Source: Watersipora subatra
Taxonomy: Eukaryota; Bryozoa; Gymnolaemata; Cheilostomatida; Watersiporidae
Direction of reading: 5' to 3'
DNA length: 64,000 nucleotides
NCBI RefSeq assembly: GCF_963576615.1
Contig: NC_088710.1
Location: 23,679,114-23,743,113, forward strand
Positions 1-12,989 of the stretch are shown here, one piece after another (the first letter of the stretch is position 1; every line of letters begins with the position of its first letter). The notes under the pieces are model-generated. The model saw only the letters and a list, made by a program, of their open reading frames with translations, was not told the origin of the DNA and ran no database searches. Made by a program: the position numbers and the translations under genes.

Positions 1-775
1 TATAAATAAATTGCACAAACATGCGAGTAAATTGACATACGAGCTCAGTCCCGGAACGTATTAAGCTCGTAAGTTGAAGTATGACTGTATTACTTAGGTT
101 AGCGAACGAATCATACCAACTTTGAAACAACTCTAGTGAGGCTTCCAGTTGGTTACATTTGCACTTGAAATTAAATTGTTTTGCGTTAGCAAACTAAATA
201 TCACCAATGCTTTTAAAATGTTCAATCAATACTACTTAAATTATTATTTTTTGGAATAAAAATAATCTCACAGATTTCAATGGGCTAATTATTATCTTTT
301 TCAGCAAACTCTGTCTAAAATTATTTTTTTGTAAATTATGCTCTGTGCTTTTCCAGCTTAAAATTATTACGTGTAATAAAAATTCTCAGGGGTTATTAAA
401 GATCAGACAATCAGATTTGTTGACATTAGGTGCTTTAGAATTTTTTTCTTGTACACAAACTATCTTGAGACCTTGTCAACTAGGTTGTAGGCAACTGTTA
501 CTCTCATTACACAGGATGTTTGTAAAACTTAGGATAAAGATTACCTTTGGTTTAAACAGCTAAAACAACTAAAAACTGTTAATAGCTTATTCTCGGTCTA
601 GTTGAGAATAAGCAATTAAAAATTCTTTACAATTTTCTGTAAAATATTTGCTGGAACTTTTAACAAACACTTCTAGTAGGGAATATATATTTGATTGAGT
701 AGCATGGATGTATTTAGGCTGTAAACTTTATTCACCAAGATAATTTGGTTTTAAAGCACATTATCTGATTTATTA
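1..775. other. LRR intron, no gene seen
   Basis: AT-rich; the 72-codon frame at 345-563 is leucine/threonine-rich chance sequence. Nothing else supported. Confidence 0.5.
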
Positions 776-940
776 TGAAAGCTTTATTTGAATGCCATGG
801 CATTTTATTTCTCGACCTTGTTTAATAGTGGCGTTTAATTAGAGTTAGCCATCAATAAAATGATGGGACTGTATTTTACAACAGACTTTTTATAGTGGCG
901 TTCTATTAAAGGTGGCAGTCAAATAGAGGTTTTTCGGTAG
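776..940 (-). mobile_element. Short MITE, copy 1
   Basis: About 165 bp, inverted relative to 8797-8960. Shared blocks: AAGCTTTATTTGA at one end, TTTTTATAGTGGC in the middle and GGTGGCA...AAATAGA at the other. Ends are approximate; no target duplication identified. Confidence 0.6.
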
Positions 941-2009
941 ATCAAGCTATTGTAACACTTATTAAAGAAATTTGAAATTTGCAGCAATAATCTCAAAAAG
1001 GCCACTAACAGCTACAGTTATTTGATAAACAGTTGAATCAATTTATATACATGTATATTTTTGTTTTAAGAAATTTAAAGTTATGGGGCACAGACAAGAA
1101 ACAATATTTTAAGGTAAGTTAAGGTAATTTTAAAATTTCATGATGTTTATATCAGCTATAACCAAACCTGTGCAAGTGCACAGTTAAATAGAAGATGTCA
1201 AACGGTGTTGTCTTAATATGGACCTAAACAAGTGCCAGTACCCTTTCACTATAATTTAGCGAGTTTTGATAACTATCTTTGGAATGCACGGTATGTGATA
1301 GGTATAAAAATATTGAGCTCCAGATCCATTTAAAGAAAACATGTAATAAAGCTAAAACTAAACTGTGCCAGTTTTCTAATATTCAATTTCATACATTAGT
1401 TCTCCTTTGAAAATATCATTTACAACTACTGTTTAATAAATTTGGCCATGACATTGAATTTTTACTGCTACTAGTTTTTTAAAATTTTCTATCATTCCTA
1501 AAATTGGCAAATATTGTCACTTTAACTGTAATAGGTTTGGTTGGTCTGAAACATTTTCAGCAAATACAGAAAAATCGGTTGAGGGACCACTTTAGGTAAA
1601 GTTGGAATATTGCTTTGATAAAGCTGCATCGTAAATAGGAATTATTTAAAAAAATTTAAATTCATGCAACTATGGAGAGATATTTCATATATAAGCCTTG
1701 CGATTTTCTGTTGCTGCAAGTTGTGATTTGAGCAGATTAGAGAAGTCTGCTTGTAATCACTAACAACAGTTTAAATAAAAACTTGGTGCAAATCAGTAAA
1801 AGCTCGTGAACCTACTAGAAGAATAATACAGTTTAATAAAAACATATATTGCAACAAGCTTCTATATTAGGTCAGTGTGATAGAACAATACACTCACAAG
1901 CTTGTAATATATTTCATGTTTTATTACCAGCAATGTAATATGACTGTTTACTACTAGGTAGTAAAAGTTGTTCATAGAAGGAGTTCATACAAACTATATA
2001 TTTATTTAC
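941..2009. other. LRR intron with unit homology
   Basis: 1440-2009 resembles 7.8-8.3 kb and 24.9-25.58 kb, the intron that travels with each LRR exon. No other feature. Confidence 0.5.
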
Positions 2010-2147
2010 CTCTCTGGGAGTTGGCTTATCTGGCAGTATGACAGGTTCAGCTCTTCTAGTGAACTCAGTGCAGTTATAGGGTCAGGAACCTTTACGATGG
2101 GGTTACCGGAGAGATCCAATTCTCTCAGTGATTTCATGTTGCCCAAA
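2010..2147 (-). CDS. LRR gene exon 8: 138-bp LRR module, last one visible
   Basis: A 138-bp exon with a TTTTTAG acceptor and a GTAAAT donor, phase 2 both sides, encoding SLRELDLSGNPIVKVPDPI and then LSSLEELNLSYCQISQLP. Since it ends in a functional-looking donor with two bases left over, the gene must continue toward lower coordinates, outside the window. No further LRR exon was seen in bases 1-2000. Confidence 0.85.
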
Positions 2148-3654
2148 CTAAAAATATAACATAATAGACAGCTCAAACTTTTATAAATTGTTCATATTTT
2201 AGACAATTCTATTTTAGACGATGCTACTAAATAAAGAAATACTTACAAGTTAACATGGCTGTGTATCAAAATATAGTTAACATTGGTCTTGCAAGAAATG
2301 TTACAAAAACATATCCATAGTACATTCTCACATCGAACATATGTTTGGTGAACAGAAAAATAAACTTTTACAGTATGGGTGTTATGATATGAAGAGTTCA
2401 TCTTCAAAACCTGTTATTGTTATATTTTGTTCAATCCATTTTTGAGGCTCTGACAAAATAGTCGGGTCTTGAGTTTTAGAATAAAATGACTCTTTTAGCT
2501 CAAAGCCAGCAACTCCTTAAAGAACTACCAATGAAGAAATATCTTCATCTCTGAGTATACTTATGTTCACGAACATTTTTAATGCAAAATAAGTTTGTTT
2601 CAGCAAATCATGCTACTGGTGAAAATTAACTACGTAATGCTTCTTATCAGTTGATTTTTTGCCACTCATTTTTTTGTTGTTCAATCAGAAGTTGTTCATG
2701 CCTAAAATTTCATGCCAAAAACATTCAGTATTTTGGTTGCAAAGGCTACAGTTTCTGTGATGGAGTTTTCATCCGAAGTTTTATATGTCAGCAAAGAATT
2801 CTGTCCAAGAATCACTGCATTTGACAAATAAAACCAATATCTAAAATTCCGAAGTTTAATGATATGCGCTTCAAAAAATCTTTGTCATTTTAGCAGGTTG
2901 TCTAGAGCACAGACCCCAATTATCTGATAAACAAGCAGTCATCAAAACTTTCTGAGGCAGAATTTAAAAAATTTAATGATGAAAAATGCATTTAGGTCAC
3001 TATAATATATTTTCCTATTCATTCATCCTAAAATAAAAATATAAGGTGTAAAACATCAATCTTATGATGTAAATTCTGAATAAAAGAAAACTAGCTTGCT
3101 CATGATACCCGTGATAGCTTGCTCATTTTTGCAAATGATACCCAATATACCAAATTTATATTGCCAAAATTTAAATGATTTTGTTATAGCGATACAAGAC
3201 TGAGAAAAGATGATATATAAGATAAAATATAAGATCACTATATAAGGTCAAAATAAGTCAATAATCACAGATCTGTGATTATTGACACATTTATTTTGTT
3301 TAAGAACTCGCGTGAGCCATTTCAAATTCTCTTTATTTTGAAAATTTTAATAAAGCCCTATAGTTAACACTGCTCTTTACAGCTATCTAGGCTACAGCTA
3401 AGGATAGTACAACGTTTTTGAATAAAAATTCTATGGAAGATTCTTTGAAACTCACTGTACCAAGTAGCAGCAAAAAATTGAACATCAAAATTAGTTTTTT
3501 TTCTAGATAACCATAAACTGGAGAGTACTGTCTATTGAGTCTAAATTTTTGCAAGTAATTCTGTAGTCTTGTGCTAGATTTCAGGTTATTTACTCTACAC
3601 CACATTGATACTGATATTTCTAGTTTCAATTGGTCAATATAATTCTGCAAACTT
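2148..3654. other. LRR intron, nothing recognised
   Basis: AT-rich with no supported frame. A palindromic ATCACAGATCTGTGAT lies at about 3264-3280. Confidence 0.5.
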
Positions 3655-3910
3655 TGCTTGATCAACTGCCTCAGCGGAATCAACTGTATCAGCCGTATCA
3701 ACGGTATCAGCCCTATCAGTTGTATCAGCCGTATCAGTCGAATAAGCCCTATCGGTTGCATCAGTCGTATCAGCAATATCAGCTGTGTAAACCGCATTAG
3801 CCGTCTCGGGTGTATTAGCCTGGATCTGCCAATCCCGGCTGGTGTCTGCCAGTCTTGACTGGTATCTGCCAACCTAAGCTGGCATCTGCCAATCTCAACC
3901 AGTATCTGCT
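3655..3910. repeat. Two adjoining short tandem repeats
   Basis: 3670-3815 is made of short 9- to 15-bp units of the type GTATCAGCC with variation. From 3825 to 3910 follows a 21- to 24-bp unit, CTGCCAATCC(C)GGCTGGTAT, in four copies. Frames of about 66 and 161 codons across it are repetitive (Ile, Arg, Leu) and are not taken as genes. Confidence 0.75.
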
Positions 3911-5529
3911 ACCTTTGTCATACATAAAGAGGCATCAATTTTAGAGGAGGAAAGAGTCGGTAGTAAAATCAGCTAGAGATGTAAGATGTTATACATATAA
4001 AATTATATGGTTGAACTTCATTATTTTGAGACACTTTCTTGTATATCAATAATAAATAAACTTTTAAAAGTGCACAGTTGAATAGAAGAATTTAAGACAT
4101 TTTTTCTTCACTATGGGTATAAACAAGCGCCGCTGCCCTTTCACTATAATATTATAAGTCTTGATAACCATCTTTGGAACGCAAGATAAGCGCAAGGTAT
4201 AAAATATTTTAAAGAGAACCACATACATGTACGTATAACAAGGCGGAAATCAAACGGTGCCTGTTTTCCAAAAGTCAATTTCGTATAATGTTCCTTTTAA
4301 AGCACATAAATGTACATAATTTTTTTATTATATATTTCAATACATCAGAGTCTTGGCTTTCAACTGAGCCTATATTCAATACACAAAGAATAATAGAACT
4401 ATGACAAATGGGGTGTCAAAAGTACGTCCTGCAAAAAAAACCACTTGGTTCAGGTACTCAAATTGTGGCGGCATAATTCTCATTTAGCCTTAGGTTTTCG
4501 ATCCCTTCCGTTACCATTGAGGCTGCGTTTTTCTGTGACATTCGGTGCTGTTGAACCCGAAGAGCGCTAATAATAAACTAAGATTCTAGATAATCAACAA
4601 TGCTCGCGATCGTGCTAACGCCTGACCAATACAAACACATGTTTTGGGTTAATTGATTATGCTTCAATAAATGTACTGTCGTTGAAAAAGGTAATGAAAT
4701 CACATCGATTAAATTATGACCTGCGGTTGCGTGGCCCTAGGACTAAATGTCCATTGCACTTCCGCGATATCATGCAATGCTTGAAATTAATTAGTCTCAT
4801 TTGTCACCCTCAACATCGCATTAAAAATAAAGAGCTAGTGCATAATATCATCGGGAAAATATAGTATGGTTCTTGGAGTCTGAGGTGCTTATCATAGAAA
4901 TAATATGTACATGGAAAACTAATGACACTGATTCCTCTGTCATCTTCATTCGTTCTCTGGAGTTGTCCTACCTTCTCCTGCCACTAGCGTCATTATCGTC
5001 ACTTTCGCAGTTGATAAATAAACGGTAAGAGCACACAACAACGAATATGAGAATTGTGAGGTCACAATTTTCGAGACTATGACAGTAAACTTTTTTGCGG
5101 TAGAGCTCTGGGGAAATCCTATAAACACCAACCAATGTCTGTCTCACCATGGCAAACAATAGCTCATTCGAAAGCCAAGACTCTGATGTATTGAAATAAA
5201 CAATAAAAAAATTATGGAATTTATGTGCTTTAACATAACAATTACAAATGCTGTTAGAATAAATTTGGCCATTGCATTTTCTTTTGATATTTCTATTTCC
5301 TATAACTTTTTAGAAATAGTAATAGTTGGTTAAGTTGACCAATTGACTAACTGTAACAACTTTCCTATTTTTATAATAAGGCTAATAACTATTTATATAG
5401 ACATTGTGAGTTATTGTTACAAATATATGTGTCAAATATTACCTTTTTACATTAAAGCTATATTTTTTTTTAATATTTTTAATAAATGGCTTTAAAAAAA
5501 AACATAACCAACTGTCTGAATATCTTCAA
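3911..5529. other. LRR intron; short repeat of upstream sequence
   Basis: 4060-4290 resembles 1180-1380 (GTGCACAGTT...AATAGAAGA, then CCTTTCACTATAAT). Frames at 4682-4864 and 4946-5159 have no recognised content. 4330-4370 and 5160-5200 are inverted (CATCAGAGTCTTGGCTTTC and its complement), suggesting a roughly 0.85-kb foldback element between them. Confidence 0.45.
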
Positions 5530-6441
5530 AGGTTGACTTGCAACCAAATTAACATTACAGTTATTTGGTATGAAAAAGTTCAACATGTCTTACTTTGTTG
5601 TGTTGTAGGTGCAAAATATGTGAAAATGTGATCACAAGCTCTTAAAGGCTCAAAAACTAACAGTTAATTGCAGCCATGACAAAAACGCTGTAGGTTTGAA
5701 TCCTTTTCCAAAATTGTTCAAATGGTACATAGCAGAATACGATGGCTTTTGTTTACACTTTCATTTAAGTTCATTAGTCGAAATAGTTCCATAATTATAC
5801 TTCATGCATTCAATAAACCATGTCTAATATCCTTACGCCTCTATTTCATCATCATCGTGGTGCTGTCACTTTGAGCACTGATATCTCAAAACCTACCGTA
5901 AAAATTTGCTTGCTTTTTTCCCTTGGCTTGAAGGAGTGCATATCATACCCTGATAAACACGAGGAGCCTGTTGGTCACCTTTGATGGTCGGAAAAGGCTG
6001 TAGAAATTGTCCACACCATTTAGAAGGAAGTATGGGTCACATGATTAGATTACAACTAGATGATTGGACTAAGCTGAAACGAAACTGTAACGTCGCGAGC
6101 ATCTATATTTGAAAAGGGCTTTTCTGTAGAACCCAAAGTGTTTGTCATAAACTAGTGCTACGAGACATTTTATATTGAAACTTTTATTGGCCTTTCAGTT
6201 CACATAATCACATCACGTGTCAAAAAAATAACCACAATGTTTGAATCCTTCATCGAAACAAAAAAGGATTTCAACCTATGGGTTTTCTTGATAGCTGCGA
6301 TTAACTGTTCGGTTTTGAGATTTCATGAGCTTGTAATCACATTTCCACAAAATTATTTTACACCTACAACACAGCATGTAAGGCATGGTCAATCTTTTGA
6401 TACCAAATAACTGTAATGTGAATTTTGCTGCAAGTGAACCT
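5530..6441 (+). mobile_element. Kolobok-like non-autonomous element, copy 1
   Basis: 912 bp with the same termini as the 47470-51530 element (AGGTTGACTTGCAACC at the left, its inverse at the right). Flanks read TCAA and TTAG, each one change from TTAA. The left about 550 bp and right about 350 bp align to the long element, with the transposase part missing. It is therefore an internal-deletion derivative. No coding capacity. Confidence 0.8.
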
Positions 6442-8318
6442 TTAGGTTTCGGTTTCCTAAATTGATTAGATGGTTCTTGATTGCTTCGGAAGCTTAACAT
6501 CATATATGGATAAAACTAGCAATAGGAAATTATGAAATTACTACAAATAGATTTCTGTGTTCTCGATTACATTCAAATGATAATTTCAACTAATTTTACA
6601 GTAACTACTAGATTTGCATTTGCTAAATTTGTATAGCTTATATTCTAAAATATTACATATATCTTGGCCATCATATTTAGTGCTGTATTGATAACTTTTT
6701 CTGTGTGCTGCGTTGAGTAAATGTAGTGAACTCAGCTGAGTAGCAGCCTCAGGGCAACTTTGAACTTTATTGTGGGGCAAAGTAGAAAATACTTGAGGAT
6801 CTTGTTTGACCAAACTCTAAAGTGTCATAAAATAATCGCAATACGTATTAAAAATTGCCGATCATGATCCTTTTTAACAGTTTAACATAATTCAAACATG
6901 AGTGATAAAACTTCAAGCCAAATTCTCTAACTTGTAAAAGCGTTGGTACTATTACTAAAACTGGGGAAGAAAATTGCATTCATTTCAGTATAAGTTTTTG
7001 TAATTTAAGCACTATACACTGTTTAGATTATACAAGGCTCTAGTTTTGCAAAACGTCATTTGTTAGTTCAATGACATTATTAACTATATAATACTGAATG
7101 AGGGTGTTTCAGTGGATGTTGAAGATAATAACTCATTAAGCAAGATGTGAGTACATGCAGTTCACATTTTTGACTGAAATCCCCTAAAGTGTTGAGGCCC
7201 CTACGGTACTGATAATAAACAGCAATTCAAACACATGGGGTTTGAATCCCTAGGCTGAATTGAATACTTTTTTCAGAATACACAGTATTCACTTTATAAT
7301 TGCTGGCCACAACAAAACTCCTCATAAAAAACTCCACAATGCAGCTTGAGATAACAACATACAGTAGCAATCTCATCGATGCATTACGGAGAGTTGTAAA
7401 AAAGACTACACAACTAACTAAAATTATAAAATAAAAAGCATGGAGATCTAGAAGTAGATAGGTATCTAGCTTATAGAAGCTATTGAGATGCACAACAAAA
7501 TGTGCTCTAACTTAAACGGTGCAACATTTGGGCTATTCTATCATGCAGCAGCTTTTGCTACTTCATTTCCCTGGCAACTGATTTATATTTATAAGTTTCG
7601 TTGCTTTCACTTTCAACTCTGTGATGATTCTTAATAATTACAGCCTTCCATGTTATAATTAATTCTAAGTAGAATAATGTAAATGTACAAGTTTTACATA
7701 ACTTATTTGCGTAATTTAAAATATGAGGCAAAAGCGTGGAGAGATCTAACAGTATGCAAGCGTGAGGACAGCTTTAAGTTTTAGAAGAAAGCTTTAAAAT
7801 TCTTAAAAGTTGGCAAACAGCACCACTTTTAATTCTATTGGGTTTGGATGCGCTGCAAATTTTTAAGCAAGTATTGAACTCAGTCGTGGGACTATTCGAG
7901 GAAAAGTTTGAATATTGCTGACAGAAAGTTGCAATATGAGCACAAACAAGTTCAATACATGATACAATCATATTTAAGTAAATATGAGCATAATTTGATA
8001 AAATAAGTTTATTCTTTTACATTGCAGCCAGTTGTAATTTGATCAGTTTAAAGGAGACTGCTTGTAAACACTACAAAAAGTTTTGATTAAAACAGTGCAG
8101 ATCAGTAAAAGGTCATGAACCTGCTAGAGAAAGAATATCATTTTATAAAAAGTAACATATAACAACAACTTTCTTTATTAAATTACCGTGTTAGGACACT
8201 ACACATGAGCTCTTATAATACTCAATGTAGAATTACTTGCAAGTCAACATTGCTGCTCATCAATAAGCAGTAAAAGCTGTTCTTGCTAAGAATTTGTACA
8301 AACTATGTGTATATTTAC
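6442..8318. other. LRR intron, no gene seen
   Basis: Only AT-rich frames. The last 500 bp is the intron sequence shared between LRR units. Confidence 0.5.
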
Positions 8319-8456
8319 CTCTCAGGGAGTTGGCTTATCTCGCAGCTTGACAGGTCCAGCTCTTCTAGGGAACTCAATACTGTGATAGCCTCAGGAACTG
8401 TTATGTTGGGGTTTTGGGAGAGATTCAACTTTTTCAGTGATTTCATAGTGCCAAAC
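8319..8456 (-). CDS. LRR gene exon 7: 138-bp LRR module
   Basis: A 138-bp exon with acceptor TTTCCAG and donor GTAAAT, phase 2 both sides, encoding SLKKLNLSQNPNITVPEAI then LSSLEELDLSSCEISQLP. It is a sister copy of exons 6 and 8. The intron between it and exon 6 contains the Ty3/gypsy relic, the P2X7-domain fragment, two duplicated segments and a TIR element. No disabling change is visible. Confidence 0.85.
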
Positions 8457-8796
8457 CTGGAAATACAATATAATAAGCAGGACGAAATCTCATGAAACAG
8501 TTTTGGTTTTTTATCACAGTTTTGGTTATAAGTCCTGAAAAGTAAAATTTACTTTTGGCACTACAGTGACACAGAGCTGTCTGACATCTTAAAATTCCTT
8601 CAACGTACCTTAAAATTTTGTGTTGCAAGTTTGTGCCCTATAACTTAAATTTTTTTCAAACATTAAATCAACATATCTATATAGCAATACATCAGTTAGT
8701 TGTAAAGTCCATTAACAAGTTGTAACTGCTGCAAGGTTTTGGAGATTTTTGCTGCTAATTTCAGATGCTTATTTAAGTATTACAACAGTTTGATAT

Positions 8797-8960
8797 ACAG
8801 TAAAACTTCTATTTAAATGCCACCTCTAACAGAATGCCACTATAAAAACGATTAAAATACAGCAGCATCATTTAATTAAATGCTACTTCTAATTACACCC
8901 CACTATTGAAGAAGGGTTAGCAAATAGAGCACCTGGCCACTCAAATAAAGCTTCCATGAT
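8797..8960 (+). mobile_element. Short MITE, copy 2
   Basis: About 164 bp, starts near ACTTCTATTTAAATGCCACC and ends near CAAATAAAGCTTCC. Same family as 776-940 but in the opposite orientation, 8 kb away. Confidence 0.6.
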
Positions 8961-9189
8961 AAATTAGCATATGGGCTTTCGACTGACTTTGTGGATGAAT
9001 AAGATTTTCCACCTAAAATATTGACGTTGCTCAATTCAGCAATGATTCTTACAAGAATTACTAATTAAAATTTTTGACAATACCTCGAAGACATTTCATT
9101 ATATAGTAAAATATATAATAAAACTCGACAAAACTAAGCAATCAAAAGTTGTTTTATTGATAGCAGTAGAACCAAAAGCATTCTGTTCT

Positions 9190-10294
9190 AAGCGGTAGAA
9201 CTTTGCACAGAACTAATACTGAGACAAATTTGCGTGAGATTGAAAGAAAAGGAAACAGTTTGAAGAGACATTGAAGCTGATATGTGACAGTGAATGGCCA
9301 GTTTAATGCACATACAACATAGTTGCAGAATGTCAATGTACTCATGGTGGCGGTAAAGCACTTGGGCAAAGCTCAAATTATTGCAGGGAGTAGGCTCGCA
9401 CTCTATCCCAGACAGGCTGAGATAAGTAGGTCAGGGCCTACTTTGATACCAATGTCTGTGGTATGACTTGCCCTGAAATGTTATTGTTACGGTGGGCCTG
9501 TCATACCCGCATGTCTTAAAAGAGAGCGCAGCAAATAAGGAAGTAGCAGTAGCTGTAATGGATAGCAGTAGCTTTGAACCCATAAAACAGTTTTATCTAA
9601 GTCAGGTAACCTGACAATTTGAGTGAATCATCAAAAGTAATGAAAATCATTCCATGCAGATTTACAGATATGCACAGTTCATTGAGCTCCTTCATATTTC
9701 TGGTACCAACAAAAAAGTTTACACCTTTTTCATAAAAGGAAAAAGAAAATAAGATAAATAATATTGTGTGATATGATTTGCCAATGCAACATTGACATCT
9801 GAGGCCATGTCAGCTGAACATTGCAACAGCAGTTGGGAGAAATTGGTGCTGTCATGTTATTACCCTGTATATAAGTTAGTGAAGAAATAATACAGCCTTC
9901 TTCTGTAACTGGTTCATGTAAGCATGTGTTTTTCATTTTCACAATCAAATGTAAGCCCTTTCTATGGTACTTGCTTTTTATTTATTTAGAGAATATTTCT
10001 ATACCGCCTCGCTCATAAAAACACTGATTAACATCATCCAAGTTTTGGTTTAAACATTGTGGACCACCGGAAAAAACTATAAGCTTGTTCACAAAAACAA
10101 AATGTGCTTTTTGTATATTTACTCGCTGAACAAAAACGAAACTCAAAAACTGGTGTAATCATTTATTTTTGTACTGAAATTGTCTGATCAATGTTATTAC
10201 AACAATTTTTATTCCTTTTGAAGTTGTTAATTCTTTAAATTAAGAAAAATATCAATATTTCAACGTTTTTGCCAAATCTTGTTTTGAGAGTTTA
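9190..10294. repeat. Duplicated intron segment A, part 1
   Basis: Aligns with about 29010-30250: shared blocks include GAACTTTGCACAGA, TTGCAGAATGTCAATGTACTC and GGTAACCTGACAATTTGAG. No gene is visible. Homology resumes at about 12700-12850 and 13650-13880 after the TIR insertion and the minisatellite. Confidence 0.75.
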
Positions 10295-10394
10295 AATATA
10301 CAACTAAAGATCCGTCTATGCTACATACAAAGCTACTCGAAATAGGTGAGTCACAACATGCTTTCAATATTCTGTTAATTCAAAGTTGAAGTGA

Positions 10395-12720
10395 GCAAGC
10401 TCTGAACTTCAAAAGCTTGATGCGATCATCACTCTGCAACTTTTTATTTAAAGATGTGGTTGCGTCAAAAAAATTGATTTAATGAAATTAAGACCCATAA
10501 AAAGCTAAAACATTAGCTACAATTTGATGCCATTTTTGTCTTTGTAGACCAACCCTGTCCAGAGATATATGCGTTTGAATGAGGCCCTCTTTTAAAATGC
10601 TCACGTTCCAGCGGATGCTTCTTTCGTGACGTCACAAGCAATATATCTGAAAAGAAACCACGAGTGATAAATATGAGGTCGCTCCCTTAGCCAATCATCA
10701 GCGCGAAATTTTTATATAGGCCGTAATAAATGTTATCACTTGTAAAACGTGTTGTCTGTGATCTCAAATTTAGGGATTTTACTCTATTATTAAATCGCAT
10801 GGACATCGATATTTACTAAATTAATTAACATCGTTACTTTAATGAATTACTCGATCGACACGTTTTATTGGCGAACAACATACATGTAATAATGGCATTG
10901 TAAAATTGCTGTAAAGTTACTGCGAAGGTGACTCCGAGTTTTCTTAGCATCAGGTAGTTAAAGTTCTACGGAGGAAGCTCGGAGAACGGAGGTAAATTTA
11001 TCTTTTACTTTGAGTCTCCTATAGAGTTTCCTGTTGAGTTTACATTCAGATTATATTTCCCTGTTTGAGGGTAAAATGTAATTTCCTGCCTGTGCCAGAT
11101 ACGTATGTTCAGTAAGTTCTTGGCGGCTGCTTTTTAATCATCAGCATCTAGCTATACAATGGCTTAGATTGATGAATATACTAAAGGTAATATTTTAGTA
11201 CTCATTAATACATGTACTAATTGATAAAATTGTAACTTTTTGCTATCACTAATCATCGTTTTATAATTTTTTATTGGTTCACTTAGCTACATTTGCTTCA
11301 AATTTTCTGTGGCATCTATCTAGTAAATTAGATTTTTGATTTGATATTATATGTTCACTTTTCACCGGTAGAAAGTGAAGAAAATCGATTGATCAATGCA
11401 AATCTTTAATTTCCAGAACCAAAGCATTGAATCATTGGCTTGGCGTACTTGTGCCTTTGTTAAACATTTATTCGTTTTTAAAATTACACTCGCAATCTAT
11501 TTAACTCCCAATTTAGAAGCTGTCAATAGATACGCTTTAGAATGACATATCTATGAATGACATATATTTATTGCATTTGTTTTACTGATTACAGAATGTT
11601 TATGTCGTCCCACCAGCCGAAGAAGCTTTGTCAGTGTGGAAACTGCCATAAAGGGAAAAGAGAGACTTGAATGTGTGGTGCATAAACCATGATGTTTTGT
11701 TTGAGTTTGTTGCAGTACATGAATTTGTCTTATTGTATCAGCTAAAACTATGTGAGTGGCCACGACTTGATGAATATTTTTAATAAGGCTTTATGCCAAG
11801 ATGAAAATATTTTGCTTGTAAAAATTATATAACAAAATAATATTGTTGAAGATTATGCAAAACATGATTTGCAGAATATTGTAGTGAATTGGATATGGTA
11901 TATGGATGTCCGCAGAACTGGAGAATGTGAGTTTAAATCCAGTTTGCAGCAGATTTCTCATCCTTAAAACTCTTTCCTAACTATATTCTTTTCAAAGACG
12001 CGGCTTGCTTATTTCACTTCGGTAGTTTTCGGTAAGAATACTACTAGTAAGAAACTAGTATGTAGACGGTGTAGGCAATGATATACAGCTGAGCCCCCAG
12101 GTTAGGCGACAGACATAATGTGGGCGGGGCTTTTGAGAGGCTGTATATCGTTAGTATGGGTAGCTGCGGAACTGTGCTGATACATAGACCTCGTTCTACA
12201 TAGTTAGCTTGACAGAATTACCGTATACTGGTAGAATTGGTAGTCGGTACCCAAATTTTTACACAACATTTGGAGAAAGTGAGTAGAACAAATTTTCAAT
12301 TTTCGTTATTTGAGGCCTTTGAAACATTCATAATAATGCATCTGTAGCTGGATTTAAAATTTTATTCTAGCCAACATGAGCAAATACAAAATAAGATATA
12401 TGCCAATAGAGCCGCGTAAGACTAGACTTTTATCGCAAATAGCCGATGTGAATACAAGAGATAGAGACGGGTTGTATAATGCGTGACATCATTTTGGGCA
12501 AGTCTGGGCACGTTTTTGTGGCCTGAGCGTTTTCACGGCAATCAGACTTTTTCGATTTTAATCTTCAAATATCTTGGCAATGAGATCGCGTAACACAACA
12601 AACAACATATCAACTGATAGAGAAAAAAAAAAGATTTCTTTTAAGATCAACTCAAATTTGACGCAACCACATCTTCAACTTTGGAAGATGAGCTGAATAC
12701 GTTGCGGTTTGAAGAGATCT
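10395..12720. mobile_element. 2.3-kb TIR element, copy 1
   Basis: Inverted termini share AAGATGTGGTTGCGTCAAA (10451 and, inverted, ending 12675), with weaker inverted similarity continuing about 50 bp outward on each side. The paralogous segment at 29.0-30.7 kb lacks the block, so it is an insertion. A second copy lies at about 53524-56152. Near 11610-11685 it carries a degenerate Cys-rich P2X7-type sequence. No transposase was recognised, and the superfamily is unassigned. Outer ends are approximate. Confidence 0.65.
11610..11685 (+). pseudogene. P2X7-type Cys motif remnant in TIR copy 1
   Basis: A short plus-strand reading gives KKLCQCGNC, then after a shift ECVVHKP. The CxCGNC...EC pattern is that of the intracellular C-terminal domain of P2X7 receptors and related stand-alone proteins. 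Too short and too broken to be functional. Confidence 0.4.
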
Positions 12721-12989
12721 AATGCTGAACTTATTTTAAGTCGTAGTAGAAAGCTGAACGACACTGGTCTTTTAATTTTTTGTTGGCACTAAAAAGCCAA
12801 TTTTAAGAATAAAATCTGAAAAAACTTTTTTCAACGAAACAAATGGCAACAGCAGACATGTCTGCTGTTGCCACTTGGTTCGTCAAGTGGTGCTTGGTTC
12901 GTCAAGCTCAACGAAACTACCGCGGAAAGGAAAGCAATGCGTGATAGCTAGGAATACTACTATATAATAAAGTTGGAAAATCCCTACGC

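Noticed and set aside
1968-2159. Plus-strand frames over the LRR exons (also 8283-8495 and 25573-25758)
   Set aside because: They are antisense readings; the minus strand gives LRRs with proper splice sites and matching phases.
3670-3815. CRISPR-like spacing of short repeats
   Set aside because: Units are adjacent with no spacers, variable in length, and the sequence is eukaryotic.
3387-3872. 161-codon minus-strand frame rich in Leu, Ile and Arg
   Set aside because: Generated by the tandem repeat at 3655-3910; no domain and unusual composition.
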